A stretch of DNA of 48,488 nucleotides from Clostridioides difficile (GCF_900243075.1 NZ_OEZH01000093.1:10969-59456), one strand, 5' to 3'; shown: positions 7,576 through 16,763, counted from the first letter of the stretch. The notes: a model not told the origin generated them from the sequence alone. Made by a program: numbers and translations.

Positions 7576-9663
7576 TTATAATTCGTGTTTTTTTATAAAA
7601 TCAATAATTTCTTTAGCTTCTTTAGCACTATCCAAAATCTTAAAGAACTCATCTTGTTCCAATAATTCAACCAGTTCAGACATAGCACGTAAATGACTAT
7701 TATTATCTATTGCACTTAGGCAAAACACATATTTTACAGGGTCATTCTCATCATTTCCAAACTCAATAGGGCTATCTAAAGTAGCAATACCTATTGCAAT
7801 CTCTTTTGCCCCAGCTTCTGGTCTAGCATGTGGAAGCGCAACATGTTTTGTAATTACTATGTATGGTCCAGATACTTTTGCCGAGTTAATCATGGCATCT
7901 ACATATCCCTCAGTCACTTTGTTATTTTCAACTAATGCAGAAGCTGACTGTCTAATAGCCTCCTCCCAATTCTTAGCTTTTACCTTTATTTTTACTAGTG
8001 TTTCATTAGTAATCTCACTTAGCATAGGCTCCTCTCTTTCCTTAGATGTAAAATTTTCTACTTGTGTAAAATAGGCTAATAACTCACTTGAAAGAATACT
8101 TTCAGAAGTTACTTTTGCATATTTTTTTATTATCTCCATAACCTCATCTATTTTAGGTTGTCTTAAAAAAATGTCACCTAATTGAATGTACACTTCACGT
8201 GTAATTTTATATTTTTCTTTTGTGGTCATAACAGGGCTTACTTTAATCACTGGCACATCTGTTTTTAGACCTTCTGTATTATAATTAGTAGTAAATACAA
8301 TGTCTACGGGTTCACTGATATTTTCCAATCCAACTGATTCTGACATTGGTATAAAATGTAAGTCAGGGAATAAGTTCGTAAGTTCTGCATGTAAAATAGC
8401 TGAACTACCAACACCATTTGAACAAACTATTAATGCTATCCTTTTTCTAAAACCATCAAATTCTTTTTTATTTGAAAAAAGTGTTGCAAAGTGCATTGTC
8501 AAGTATGCTAACTCCTCTTCCTGAATTTCTTCTCCAAATAATCCACAAAACTCTTTCATTGCATTACTTACAATTCTATAAACTAATCTATATTCTTCTT
8601 TTACTTTTTCGCAAATTGGATTATAAATAGGTAGTTTAAATAAAAGTCTGTAATAGGCTGGTCTAAAATGAGAATATAATTGTTTAAATATTTTTTCTTG
8701 ACTTATATAATAAACTCCACTTAGATATCCGAATCTTGTCATCATTTTATTTACAATTTTTGAAATTACATCCTTATCTTCTGTATCTTCTTCATAGTTT
8801 CCTACTGATATACCTAAAATCCAAGCACTAATATACATTACATTATGAGGTTTTATCTTCTCTTCATTCTCATATACTTCTAATAATTCCTTAGCAAATT
8901 TATATTCCTTCATTGAGCTCATAACTGAAATATTGGGAATATCTACATTTTCTTGAATAACTATTCTAGTTGAACACATCCTTGCTTTTAGAAAGATAAA
9001 TATATATATAAATTCTATTAATCTATCTTCAACAAAAGTAATTTCATATTTTTTTATTAGCTTCAATATAATTTTTTTAGCTTCTTCAAAACTGTCTAAA
9101 TTATATTCTTTAATAAAAATATCAAATACTCTTGAACTTTTTTCTTTAGACAAAGTTTCTATAATGTTCTTAATAAGTACTCTCCTTATTTCCATTTCAT
9201 TTCCAACTAAGTAATATCCATTTATACGATTATTCTTGACCTCTATACCCTTTTTTTCAAGATTTGGTATTAAGTCTTTAAAATCTAGATTTACAGTAGA
9301 CCTGCTTACTTTTATAGAATTTATAAAATGATTAATTGAGATGTCCTCCATATTAATAAAAAGCATTAAATACATATATAAAAGTCTTTCAACTTTACTA
9401 AAATAATAAGTATTCTTAGAATAGTTTTTTTCTAGAATTTCTTTAATTGCTTTTTTTGTTTCTTTTCTAACGATAATATCTTTATCAGCTCTTAAACATA
9501 TAAGTGGTACGTTTTTTACTTTAAGCATGTCATTGATTTTATTTATTCTATAAGTAATTTGTCTCTTTGATGAGTTAGATTCATCTTGTAATCCATTAGT
9601 TGTAATCAATGTGCTATTTAATAAAATCTGGAGAATTGATACAATTTCTTTGTCCACTACCAT
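7576..9663 (-). CDS. BglG/MtlR-type PTS-regulated transcriptional activator (HTH-PRD-PRD-EIIB-EIIA)
   Basis: 695 aa. Layout: an N-terminal helix-turn-helix region (about 1-100) with a second HTH-like part (INSIKVSRSTVNLDF), two PTS regulation domains (about 190-400), an EIIB-like domain with a Cys (VCSNGVGSSAI, near 415) and a C-terminal EIIA domain of the mannitol/fructose type with the phospho-His in ALPHARPEAG. PRD2 keeps its two histidines (SHFRP and TMHFATL). This is the MtlR/LicR activator plan, in which the phosphorylation state of PRD, EIIB and EIIA reports PTS flux. It is the first gene of the operon, 14 nt before EIIB. No other EIIA is encoded in the operon, so this domain may also energise transport. 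The start at 9663 is preceded by only a weak ribosome site, and an in-frame stop lies just upstream. Confidence 0.9.
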   Translation of the reverse strand: MVVDKEIVSILQILLNSTLITTNGLQDESNSSKRQITYRINKINDMLKVKNVPLICLRADKDIIVRKETKKAIKEILEKNYSKNTYYFSKVERLLYMYLMLFINMEDISINHFINSIKVSRSTVNLDFKDLIPNLEKKGIEVKNNRINGYYLVGNEMEIRRVLIKNIIETLSKEKSSRVFDIFIKEYNLDSFEEAKKIILKLIKKYEITFVEDRLIEFIYIFIFLKARMCSTRIVIQENVDIPNISVMSSMKEYKFAKELLEVYENEEKIKPHNVMYISAWILGISVGNYEEDTEDKDVISKIVNKMMTRFGYLSGVYYISQEKIFKQLYSHFRPAYYRLLFKLPIYNPICEKVKEEYRLVYRIVSNAMKEFCGLFGEEIQEEELAYLTMHFATLFSNKKEFDGFRKRIALIVCSNGVGSSAILHAELTNLFPDLHFIPMSESVGLENISEPVDIVFTTNYNTEGLKTDVPVIKVSPVMTTKEKYKITREVYIQLGDIFLRQPKIDEVMEIIKKYAKVTSESILSSELLAYFTQVENFTSKEREEPMLSEITNETLVKIKVKAKNWEEAIRQSASALVENNKVTEGYVDAMINSAKVSGPYIVITKHVALPHARPEAGAKEIAIGIATLDSPIEFGNDENDPVKYVFCLSAIDNNSHLRAMSELVELLEQDEFFKILDSAKEAKEIIDFIKKHEL

Positions 9664-9718
9664 TAATCCCTACTTTCTTCTTAAGATTAGTCTTCATATT
9701 ATCATTGGATTTTTTCAT
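9614..9718 (-). other. Possible 34-codon leader reading frame overlapping the regulator start
   Basis: Starts at ATG 9718, directly after GGAGGTG (the best ribosome site in this leader, but only 2 nt away), and ends at TAG 9616-9614, inside the regulator gene in another frame. The peptide is Lys/Asn-rich without a recognisable family. It could be a coupling leader peptide or a chance frame beside a strong anti-Shine-Dalgarno match. Confidence 0.25.
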
Positions 9719-9772
9719 CACCTCCACAATACTTATTTTATTTGAGAATTTTATCGTTTTCAATTTCATTTA

Positions 9773-9801
9773 AGTATAACTTTTGTTTTAGATTGAGACA
9801 A
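9773..9801 (-). promoter_or_regulatory. SigA-type promoter of the sugar-acid operon
   Basis: On the minus strand, -35 TTGTCT (9801-9796), a 17-nt spacer, and -10 TATACT (9778-9773). It predicts a start near 9766 and a leader of about 100 nt to the regulator ATG. Confidence 0.7.
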
Positions 9802-9861
9802 AAATTAAACTTATCTAAAATAGATACTATAGTACACCTGTAGATTTTATAAATAAAAAAG

Positions 9862-9881
9862 GTTTCTTTAGGTAAAGAAAC
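9862..9881 (-). terminator. Short terminator-like hairpin upstream of the operon promoter
   Basis: Stem GTTTCTTT/AAAGAAAC with a 4-nt loop (9862-9869, 9874-9881). On the minus strand it is followed by CCTTTTTTATTT. It would insulate the downstream promoter from transcription entering from the right. Confidence 0.55.
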
Positions 9882-9941
9882 TTAAGAAACATTTATTTAA
9901 AGAATAGAAACTATACTAATTATGAATAAATTACTACAAGT

Positions 9942-9976
9942 AAAAAGCACATTAATTTAAAATAAAATTGATGTGC
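9942..9976 (-). terminator. Terminator-like hairpin
   Basis: 12-bp stem (9947-9958 with 9965-9976, one wobble pair). On the minus strand it runs into TTTTTAC. It is the second of two terminators in tandem between 9850 and 9980. The rest of 9802-10148 shows no gene. Confidence 0.65.
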
Positions 9977-10148
9977 CTTATTTATAATTCTAATGTATTA
10001 AATTTGTTTTTTAACTTGTAGTTTTACATCCTTTTTTCTTCAATTAACTCATCTAAATGAAAGATTTAATAATAGATGTTCCTTCTGATTTTAATATTTT
10101 AAGCCAAGCAAGTTAAAGTTTTTTCTTATATAATAAGTTGATACTTAT

Positions 10149-10340
10149 CTATTTCATTCTTTTAAGTATTTCATCTAATGAAATACACTCTGAATACCTT
10201 CCATTCCAGATAAATCCATTGTAATATTTATATGATTGTTCTGATGACAAAAATGAATTGTCAATAGTTGTATTTGTATAGGATGGAACTATTATAACAA
10301 TCAATTCTATCCTATAAATTTTTATTTGTGAAAAATCCAC
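10149..10340 (-). CDS. Small hypothetical frame, possibly a gene remnant
   Basis: 63 codons of unrecognised sequence; the C-terminal part (NGFIWNGRYSECISLDEILKRM) looks protein-like. There is no clear ribosome site before the ATG and no good partner. It could be the 3' end of a decayed gene, since the neighbouring CPBP gene is also broken, or a chance frame. No function is proposed. Confidence 0.25.
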   Translation of the reverse strand: MDFSQIKIYRIELIVIIVPSYTNTTIDNSFLSSEQSYKYYNGFIWNGRYSECISLDEILKRMK

Positions 10341-10448
10341 TAAAAATATAGTAAATCTTAAGATAATACTTACAAATATTTATTAATTAAAATTAATTAA
10401 TAAGGAGAATTATTTCACTCATTTGTGATATGGTTCTCACTTATATTA

Positions 10449-11275
10449 TTAAAGCATTTGTGTTGTGTTTTTAGAAAATTTTTTATATAGTGCATTTCCT
10501 GGATTTATAGCTATCAATACAATTGCAACTATTAAATATAACATTGCATAGTACTTTATAAGCTCTATTAAATCTCCATTAATTATCCCAATAAAAAAAT
10601 TAAATAGTTGATGTATTGTAATAGGTATTATTAAAGTTTTATTTAGATTATAAAAAGTTGTCATTATAATACTAATTGATATAATTGCAATCATAAAAAA
10701 TATAATATATATTTTATTAAATCAACTTCTTTAAATCCTGTTGTAAACCATATTGGTAAATGCCACATCCCCCACCAAAAACCTACTATTATTGATGCTT
10801 TTAAAGGAGAATGTTTTTTCTGAAGGTGATTTTGAACAAATCCTCTCCAACCTAATTCCTCACCTAATGGTCCTGCAAATAAAGTTTTTAAGAAGAAATA
10901 TATAAGCACTCCTAATGACGAAATTTTAAAGTTAGGTATTGTTCCATGATTTTTAGATGCTAATATAAGTATAACTACTATAGTTATTAAAACTTGTATA
11001 CTAATTGCTATTGATACTATTGAAAATTTAAATTTATTTCTAAATTTACCTTTTACATATACTAAAAATTTTTTATCTGGGTAAATTTTTTTAAATAATA
11101 TCATAAATGCAAAAGTTGATGACCAAGATGATATGCACAGAGCAATATCAGATATCACTGCTGGAAGTTTTATCATTATAGTTGCTAGTGTCAATAAAAA
11201 AAGTGGTAAAAAAATCATATTTGTTAGAATAATAAAACTTACTATAGGTCTTTTTAATACTTTATTTGTTCTCAT
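10449..11275 (-). pseudogene. CPBP-family intramembrane protease, split by a frameshift at a T6 run
   Basis: The first part (11275-10691) encodes membrane segments and two CPBP/Abi motifs: GEELGWRGF (EExxxR) and FWWGMWHLPIW (the FxxxH box). It stops at TGA 10693-10691. The second part (10694-10449), in the -1 frame, continues with the remaining helices and the third motif (HQLFNFF). The junction reads TAT TTT TTA TGA, so one extra T restores a single protein of about 274 codons. CPBP proteases are membrane glutamic-type peptidases, often linked to bacteriocin self-immunity. The junction also has the ATGA start/stop overlap and a T TTT TTA slippery heptamer (10700-10694) in the right phase for -1 slippage, so expression by recoding is possible. 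A simple disabling indel is the default reading. Confidence 0.8.
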
Positions 11276-11378
11276 AAATAATCCTCATTTCAAATTAATA
11301 TTTAACTGCTATATAAGTTATAACTGCTTATATCATGAGTTTAAACCTATGAGTAAGTCTCAGGTCAATGCTTTTATG

Positions 11379-12173
11379 TTATTTTATAGGTGCATAAAGC
11401 TCTAAAAATATACGCTCAATACCTTCTTCATAAGTAGTAAGCAATATATTAACATAGACTATTCCAAGTAATTCATATTCATTTTCTATTGCTATTTCTC
11501 TTAATCTGTCTTTCACTTTATTATCAATACTTTCTCCTCCAGTTGACCATCTGCCATCTTCAATAATAGTATAAATGCAATTAGGATGAGATAAAACTTC
11601 ACCTTCTATGATTTTGTCATATTCATCTACTTCCCTTACAATTATAAATTTTTCTTCTACTATACCTTCTTCATTAAAACTTATTACTCTTCTTAAATCA
11701 GTTAATGTAACTGCTTTTTTTAAGTTGTTTGTATTCTCTTTTAAGACCTCATATTCATCATAGCCAGTAACATGTTTTATTCTACCCTTTACCTCTAAAG
11801 GCTTCATTTCTTTTATTATGTATTTCCCAAAATATGTTTTGATTTTGTCACAATCTTCTTTGACTAACTGAATTTTTTTTAAGAGAAGCTTTTTATATTC
11901 TATTTCTTCTAGTATGATTTGTTCCTTCTCTTCTAGTAAAAGTTCTAAATCATTTATACTCTTACTTTTTCTTATTTCTTGAATCTTTTTAATTTCTATA
12001 TCAATTTCTCTATAAAAGTTTATCGTTGTAATATCATATATATCAAACTGATTATATATTCTATATCCATTTTCTTCATTTTTCTTAGGATTTACTAATC
12101 CTTTGTCTTCATAAAATTTTAGTGTGTCTCTAGACATTCCTAAAAATTTAGATACTTGTCCAATTGTATACAT
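11379..12173 (-). CDS. MerR-family regulator with GyrI-like effector domain (BmrR type)
   Basis: 264 aa. The N-terminal winged HTH (1-70) starts MYTIGQVSKFLGMSRDTLKFYEDKGL, the MerR signature. A coiled-coil dimer helix follows (about 75-115, Lys/Glu/Leu-rich). A C-terminal domain (about 120-262, with IIEDGRWSTGGES and a final IFLELYAPIK) resembles the GyrI/AraC effector-binding fold of BmrR, which senses hydrophobic or cationic drugs. The upstream stretch has AGGAGGACATAATG at the start. The CPBP gene lies downstream on the same strand (about 100 bp) and may once have been its target. Confidence 0.88.
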   Translation of the reverse strand: MYTIGQVSKFLGMSRDTLKFYEDKGLVNPKKNEENGYRIYNQFDIYDITTINFYREIDIEIKKIQEIRKSKSINDLELLLEEKEQIILEEIEYKKLLLKKIQLVKEDCDKIKTYFGKYIIKEMKPLEVKGRIKHVTGYDEYEVLKENTNNLKKAVTLTDLRRVISFNEEGIVEEKFIIVREVDEYDKIIEGEVLSHPNCIYTIIEDGRWSTGGESIDNKVKDRLREIAIENEYELLGIVYVNILLTTYEEGIERIFLELYAPIK

Positions 12174-12446
12174 TATGTCCTCCTATTATTAGATAAATTC
12201 TTTATGCTCATTAAACGTATTTCTATTAACAACTACAACATCACCTAAACTTTGAAGTATCAAAACCAGCATAATATTTACAATCTTTGGAATTACTCTT
12301 TTTATTTCATAACCCAAGTGTAAACTTGTTAATATAATACGTTATAAATACTATATTGTCTACATATTTCTAACAATGGTTCTTTCACTTTAAGATGTTC
12401 TTAAACATATTTAACTTTTATTTCAAAAGATTTCCTATAGATAAAA

Positions 12447-12506
12447 ATGTTCCCTTCATGATAACAGTTTTATTATTTCAACTATCTGTCACCATAAAAG
12501 GAACAT
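12447..12506 (-). terminator. Long imperfect hairpin downstream of the LVIVD-cluster operon
   Basis: 21-nt arms (12447-12467, 12486-12506), mostly paired with several wobbles, and an 18-nt loop. On the minus strand it is followed by TTTTTATCTATAGG. It is the only terminator candidate downstream of the gene ending at 12707. The remainder of 12174-12706 holds no gene that I can see. Confidence 0.5.
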
Positions 12507-12706
12507 CTTAATCTTTAAACACATTCTAAATACTCTTTTAACAAATATTATTAAATTATTCTAATGCTATTGTTTCATATTTATTAGTCTTATTTTTATA
12601 TAAATTTAAATATAAAACTATATATTCACCTACTTTTAAGGGTACATAAGTCTTCTTCTACTAGCAATAGTAAGTGCATCCTCTACTTATCATAAACTAT
12701 AAATTT

Positions 12707-13555
12707 TTATCTCATTGTAATATATCCATGATACTGTGAATATGCATCCATAGTTGCTATATCACCTAAGAATACTGATGCAATATTGAATTGTGGTTTT
12801 AAATACGGGAATTCCTCTTCTTGTGCCCATTCTGGCTTTTTAATAAAAGCTTTTGCCTCTTCAACCACAGCTTTATACCATTCTTCTTCTCCTTCAAACC
12901 ATAGTTCTACTACACGGTCAAAGGCAGTTGCTCCATAGTTAATTATTATTTTACTACTGACAAAACGATTAACATAGCAACAGTTTGTAAAATATGGAAC
13001 TATTTCATCATAAAACCATTTTTCTCCTTCTTCTTTAGAAATTCCATCTGGATACTTAATCATAAATTGCCAACGATAGTTTGGTCCATCTTGTACAGTA
13101 CGTCCTTTTCCTCTAAAATCTTCTTCCCAATTTATTGGAACAAAGGCAAATATAAATGGTGGACATCCGTTATCTCCACCTACTGCACGTCCTACATCTC
13201 CACTTTCTGCATTCTCATGAACCTTTTTATTCTCTACATCTGGTATACATCCTTGCCAACGTAGAACATCCATAGGCATATATTCTGTCATAATTCTATT
13301 TGCCATCTCAGGCATATGCTCATCCACAAGCCAATAATGTTCTGTTAGTTGCATCTTACGTACACCAAAACGCTCACCTTCATTTGGTGTAGGATATGCT
13401 TGATAAAAGGCATATTTAGTACAATATGGTCCAAAAGTACTAATACTATCTGGAATATGGTGACGATATAACCAGTCCATTAATTTAGGTCTATACTCTT
13501 CCTTGGCAAGCCCTACATATATTAAACTTCTCATTATTTTAAATTCAAATCCCAT
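12707..13555 (-). CDS. Unknown protein with two EthD-like (dimeric ferredoxin-like) halves
   Basis: About 282 aa, soluble, no signal peptide. The two halves each look like an alpha+beta barrel unit: the first with SLIYVGLAKEEYRP, a DWLYRHHIPDSI helix and EHYWLVDEH; the second with FIFAFVPINWEEDF, YPDGISKEEGEKWF and VVELWFEGEEEW. This is the pattern of EthD/dimeric-barrel proteins, which often serve as small dehydratases, monooxygenases or accessory proteins for aromatic substrates. The assignment rests on pattern only. The ATG at 13555 follows GGAGA by 6 nt; the ATG at 13561 touches it. It is the last gene of the five-gene operon, so the job is probably tied to the flavoprotein and propeller protein upstream. 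Rich in Trp, Tyr and His. Confidence 0.6.
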   Translation of the reverse strand: MGFEFKIMRSLIYVGLAKEEYRPKLMDWLYRHHIPDSISTFGPYCTKYAFYQAYPTPNEGERFGVRKMQLTEHYWLVDEHMPEMANRIMTEYMPMDVLRWQGCIPDVENKKVHENAESGDVGRAVGGDNGCPPFIFAFVPINWEEDFRGKGRTVQDGPNYRWQFMIKYPDGISKEEGEKWFYDEIVPYFTNCCYVNRFVSSKIIINYGATAFDRVVELWFEGEEEWYKAVVEEAKAFIKKPEWAQEEEFPYLKPQFNIASVFLGDIATMDAYSQYHGYITMR

Positions 13556-13592
13556 AAACATTCTCCTATAATCAAAGTATATTCACATGCTT

Positions 13593-14105
13593 TCAATTTA
13601 ACTTTTTCTTATCTTTACTCAAAATATATCTTGTAAACAAATCTACACCTGCACCCACATACCACACTCCTACTGCCATAGCTACAGCAATTTGAATACA
13701 AATATCTTGTAAGTTAATAATATTTTCACCTGTCATAATAGTTAGACCTATAGCCCAACCACAAAGCCATGATGGTAGGAAAATTATTTTTTCAAATAAG
13801 AATGCAATTATAACTGCAAAAAAACCTAATATACTAAGTGTTAAAAATAATTCTAGGTTTTGATTGAAGTTTATATATTCCATAATTAAAATAGTCAACA
13901 CTGCCCATAAATCTCCACACCAAAAACCAAACATTATTTTTAATCCATCTTTTTGTTTATTACCATTAGTTACATATAATCCTGCACAGATTAGTGCTAC
14001 AGCTCCAGTTTTTATTCCTATATAAGGTGCTAACACTGCCCATAAAGGAGGTAGTAAAGCAATCCCCATAGACAGTGTTAATATTTCTTTTTTCTTTCTA
14101 TACAT
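13593..14105 (-). CDS. DUF1097-family membrane protein
   Basis: 170 aa with about six membrane segments and little else; basic C-terminus (ILSKDKKKLN). The N-terminal GIALLPPLWAVLAPYIGIKT and the following GFWCGDLWAVLT match the repeated small-residue helix pattern of DUF1097 (E. coli YcdZ type). Function of the family is unknown; a small-molecule transporter or facilitator role is plausible. It overlaps the preceding small membrane gene by 8 nt, so the two are translationally coupled and may form a two-part complex. Confidence 0.65.
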   Translation of the reverse strand: MYRKKKEILTLSMGIALLPPLWAVLAPYIGIKTGAVALICAGLYVTNGNKQKDGLKIMFGFWCGDLWAVLTILIMEYINFNQNLELFLTLSILGFFAVIIAFLFEKIIFLPSWLCGWAIGLTIMTGENIINLQDICIQIAVAMAVGVWYVGAGVDLFTRYILSKDKKKLN

Positions 14106-14322
14106 TTCCTATATCGTAATTAGTAGCTTCTCTAGCTTGCCTTATCTCTAATAGCTTCATTGCTATTTGATTTGCAATCATAGATACTACAAAATAACTT
14201 AAGTATAGTGGTATAAATATAACAATAAATGCTGGAGTTAATCTAACATTGTAATATGTAAGTACTAAACAAATAACTACTAGAATAATTTCAATTTGTT
14301 TAAAGCTTGGCTTTTCATTCAT
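14098..14322 (-). CDS. Small two-helix membrane protein
   Basis: 74 aa: a charged start, hydrophobic stretches at about 10-25 and 28-50, then a charged tail (EIRQAREATNYDIGNV). AGGAGG precedes the ATG. No family recognised. It overlaps the DUF1097 gene, which suggests it is a small subunit of the same membrane complex, in the way some bipartite carriers pair a short and a long membrane subunit. Confidence 0.6.
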   Translation of the reverse strand: MNEKPSFKQIEIILVVICLVLTYYNVRLTPAFIVIFIPLYLSYFVVSMIANQIAMKLLEIRQAREATNYDIGNV

Positions 14323-14374
14323 ACAATAAGCCTCCTATAATATCCCTTAAAAAAGAGTCTTAGTATTTTAATTA

Positions 14375-15328
14375 TTATCCTAATGAAACTCCAGCTTGAT
14401 TTTCTTTAGTTAATGGTTCTATAAAATTATAAGCTGTTTTTCTTTCTTTAAATTCTGGTGTTTTACGAACTTCTTCATAATGACCTTCCATTTTTTTAAT
14501 ATCATCACCATGTATAAACTTACCTGCTAAAGTATCATGGGCATGACCTAATTGTTCTTCTGGGAAACTAAATACAGTTTTTCCACTTGTAGTATCTAAT
14601 TCTCCAACTATACCACATAGAGCACATATTGATTTTTTAGTACCTGGCTCAAGGTAGAATAATCTATTGTGACAATGTGGACATACTCCCTCTTCTCCTT
14701 GGTATGAAGCTTTTTCAAAATTTTTTGCTGCTTCAACTATATTTAAACCTATTTGATGAACTTGAGCAAGTTTTGTATCATCCATTACCAATTCCTTTGC
14801 CCATGGAAACCAAGCATTGTCTATAACTTTCCACATTGGTATTAGAGCTAGCATAGCATGTTCACATTGAACTCTTGTACCCCAGTCAGAACCTCCTATT
14901 CCCATGAATGATATTACTTTATCATTAAGTATTCTTGAATCTGGAATTTTTCCTCCTGTAGCTTCTGAAACTTTTGTTCCTATAATATTATTTCCTCTAT
15001 CTGCTCTTGGTCCAAAACGATCCATTATAGTATGGAATAATCCTGATGCTCCCTCTTCAAAGATAGGGTCTGAAATTATTATCCCATCAGCATCTTTCAT
15101 TTTGTCAAGTAACCATTCAAAATCATCTTTTAATACACACATACTACCTTTTCCAGATAATAAAGTCTTAACACACGCACAACATCCAGTACAATGTTTA
15201 ATGTTAATAGATGACATTTGAATAAATTCTACTTCAGCCCCTGCTTCTTGAGCACCCTTAAGTGCAACTTTACACATTGTGTCATTATTTCCATTTTTTG
15301 TTCCGAAAGAAATACCTAGTATTTTCAT
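14375..15328 (-). CDS. Flavodoxin-like NAD(P)H-dependent FMN reductase with cysteine clusters
   Basis: 317 aa. Residues 1-200 have the NADPH-dependent FMN reductase fold: MKILGISFGTKNGNND (FMN phosphate loop) and SDPIFEEGASGLFHTIMDR. A Cys cluster (HCTGCCACVKT, then GSMCVL) sits where iron-sulfur flavoproteins carry their Fe-S site. After about residue 205 a zinc-ribbon-like pair follows (CPHC and CALC). It should move electrons from NAD(P)H to flavin and on to a partner or substrate in the cytoplasm. A good GAGGGAG ribosome site is present. It lies between the propeller gene and the small membrane genes in the same operon, making it the likely redox enzyme of the module. The C-terminal extension of about 110 residues is longer than in simple FMN reductases. 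Confidence 0.8.
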   Translation of the reverse strand: MKILGISFGTKNGNNDTMCKVALKGAQEAGAEVEFIQMSSINIKHCTGCCACVKTLLSGKGSMCVLKDDFEWLLDKMKDADGIIISDPIFEEGASGLFHTIMDRFGPRADRGNNIIGTKVSEATGGKIPDSRILNDKVISFMGIGGSDWGTRVQCEHAMLALIPMWKVIDNAWFPWAKELVMDDTKLAQVHQIGLNIVEAAKNFEKASYQGEEGVCPHCHNRLFYLEPGTKKSICALCGIVGELDTTSGKTVFSFPEEQLGHAHDTLAGKFIHGDDIKKMEGHYEEVRKTPEFKERKTAYNFIEPLTKENQAGVSLG

Positions 15329-15355
15329 TTTTAACTCTCCCTCTTTAGTATTTAT

Positions 15356-16744
15356 TTAATCTTCTTTCATTTTTAATATATAGAATCCATCATCTAAGGC
15401 ATCTATGATGATGTAGCCTCTATCATCAACAATAAGATCTTCTGTTACTGCTAAACGTGGTCCAGGGAATCCTGGGAAATAAGACTCTTCTGGCGTTTTA
15501 TTTGGATTTGGTGGTATAAAATATGCTAACTCTTTGATGTAATATGGATCCGATACATCATAAACCCTTAACCCTGCATGGAAATAACAGCAATATACTC
15601 TATCTCCTCTTTGCTCTAGCCATGGCTTATTATCCATTGGTTCATGAAGGTTATGTGGACCAAATGGTCCTGGTTTTCCTAGCCCTGCAACATTAAAGTT
15701 AGGATAAGGGAAATCTTTTGGCACTTCAGGATATGGGAATTGAGCAATTAATGTTGGTTTTGTTGGATCACTAACATCAACCATATGTATATTATTCATA
15801 GCTTGAGCCTCTGTAATACTATCTGGTTTAAAAAATTGAAATCGTTCTCCCTCATTTTGAACAACAACTAAATCTCTTCCTGGTAATGGTAGTGCTGTAT
15901 GAGTTCTTGCTCCTGCAAGCCTACTAGAAAATGCAGGCATAAATGGTAATTCACCTAAGCATTTTGGTCTTGTTAAATCTTCAACATCTAGTACAACTAA
16001 GCCAGCTCCTCCATAACCACAATATGCTTTCCCATCTCTTACAAATGGAGGTCCATGAAGCCATCCTTTATCCATAAATTCTGGGCAATGAGGTGCTCCT
16101 GGGTCAAAAGTTCTATTTGGATACCCATCTGCATATTGGTCTGGTCTCCACCATTTACCTATTTCCACTGGATTGGTAGGATCTATTATATCTATGACCC
16201 TGTAAATCAGACCTTCAAATCCAGCACAGTCACTTGATAAATGTACATATCTTCCTCCGTTATACATAAATCTATGGACACCCATTACATGCTTTAAGCC
16301 ACAATCCCAATAACCTAAAAACTTAGGGTTTAAAGGGTCTTCTTTTAAACTATATATTCTAATTCCTGCTTCACACTTAATATTTGCTAATTTAGCTTGG
16401 TCAACAAGTGCTCCTGGTCCACTTCCACAACTCATTGCTACTATCATTAAATCATCTGCTATTTGAATTTTTGGAGTTGTTGTTGTAGGATATTCTTTAG
16501 GGTCTAACATTTGAAAATGTTTTATAAATTGAGGATTATAAGGGTCTGTAATATCACTAATCATTACTCCATTTTTTTTATTTCCTCCAAAACAGCATCC
16601 ATATAAATAGTATTTTTCATCTCTTTTATACAGAGCCATTTGAAACATCCCACAAGTTCCATCTAAGTTATTGAAGGAACAAACTTCAAGATTTTTAATA
16701 TATCCATTATTTCCTTTGCCTTTTGCATAAAATTTATCTTCCAT
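15356..16744 (-). CDS. LVIVD-repeat beta-propeller protein
   Basis: 462 aa, soluble, no signal peptide. Repeated blocks of the form hhhhDhsDPxxPxxI occur at least five times (MISDITDPYNPQFI, VIDIIDPTNPVEIG, VLDVEDLTRPKCLG, MVDVSDPTKPTLIA, VYDVSDPYYIKELA), which is the LVIVD-repeat pattern of a propeller. Several conserved His residues (HVMGVH, ARTHTALP, GPHNLHEP) point toward a central pocket, as in the selenium-binding-protein/methanethiol-oxidase class of propellers, so metal binding is possible. First gene of the operon, with an AAGGGAG ribosome site. It is divergent from the lysR gene 270 bp away, and a palindrome lies 20 bp upstream of its start. An enzymatic or scaffold role next to the FMN reductase is inferred; nothing more specific can be seen. 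Confidence 0.75.
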   Translation of the reverse strand: MEDKFYAKGKGNNGYIKNLEVCSFNNLDGTCGMFQMALYKRDEKYYLYGCCFGGNKKNGVMISDITDPYNPQFIKHFQMLDPKEYPTTTTPKIQIADDLMIVAMSCGSGPGALVDQAKLANIKCEAGIRIYSLKEDPLNPKFLGYWDCGLKHVMGVHRFMYNGGRYVHLSSDCAGFEGLIYRVIDIIDPTNPVEIGKWWRPDQYADGYPNRTFDPGAPHCPEFMDKGWLHGPPFVRDGKAYCGYGGAGLVVLDVEDLTRPKCLGELPFMPAFSSRLAGARTHTALPLPGRDLVVVQNEGERFQFFKPDSITEAQAMNNIHMVDVSDPTKPTLIAQFPYPEVPKDFPYPNFNVAGLGKPGPFGPHNLHEPMDNKPWLEQRGDRVYCCYFHAGLRVYDVSDPYYIKELAYFIPPNPNKTPEESYFPGFPGPRLAVTEDLIVDDRGYIIIDALDDGFYILKMKED

Positions 16745-16763
16745 TTTTTCTCCCTTCTTATTT

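Noticed and set aside
12180-12706. Possible second pseudogene in the AT-rich gap
   Set aside because: I looked for remnants in all frames; nothing longer than short stop-rich stretches was seen apart from the hairpin at 12447-12506.
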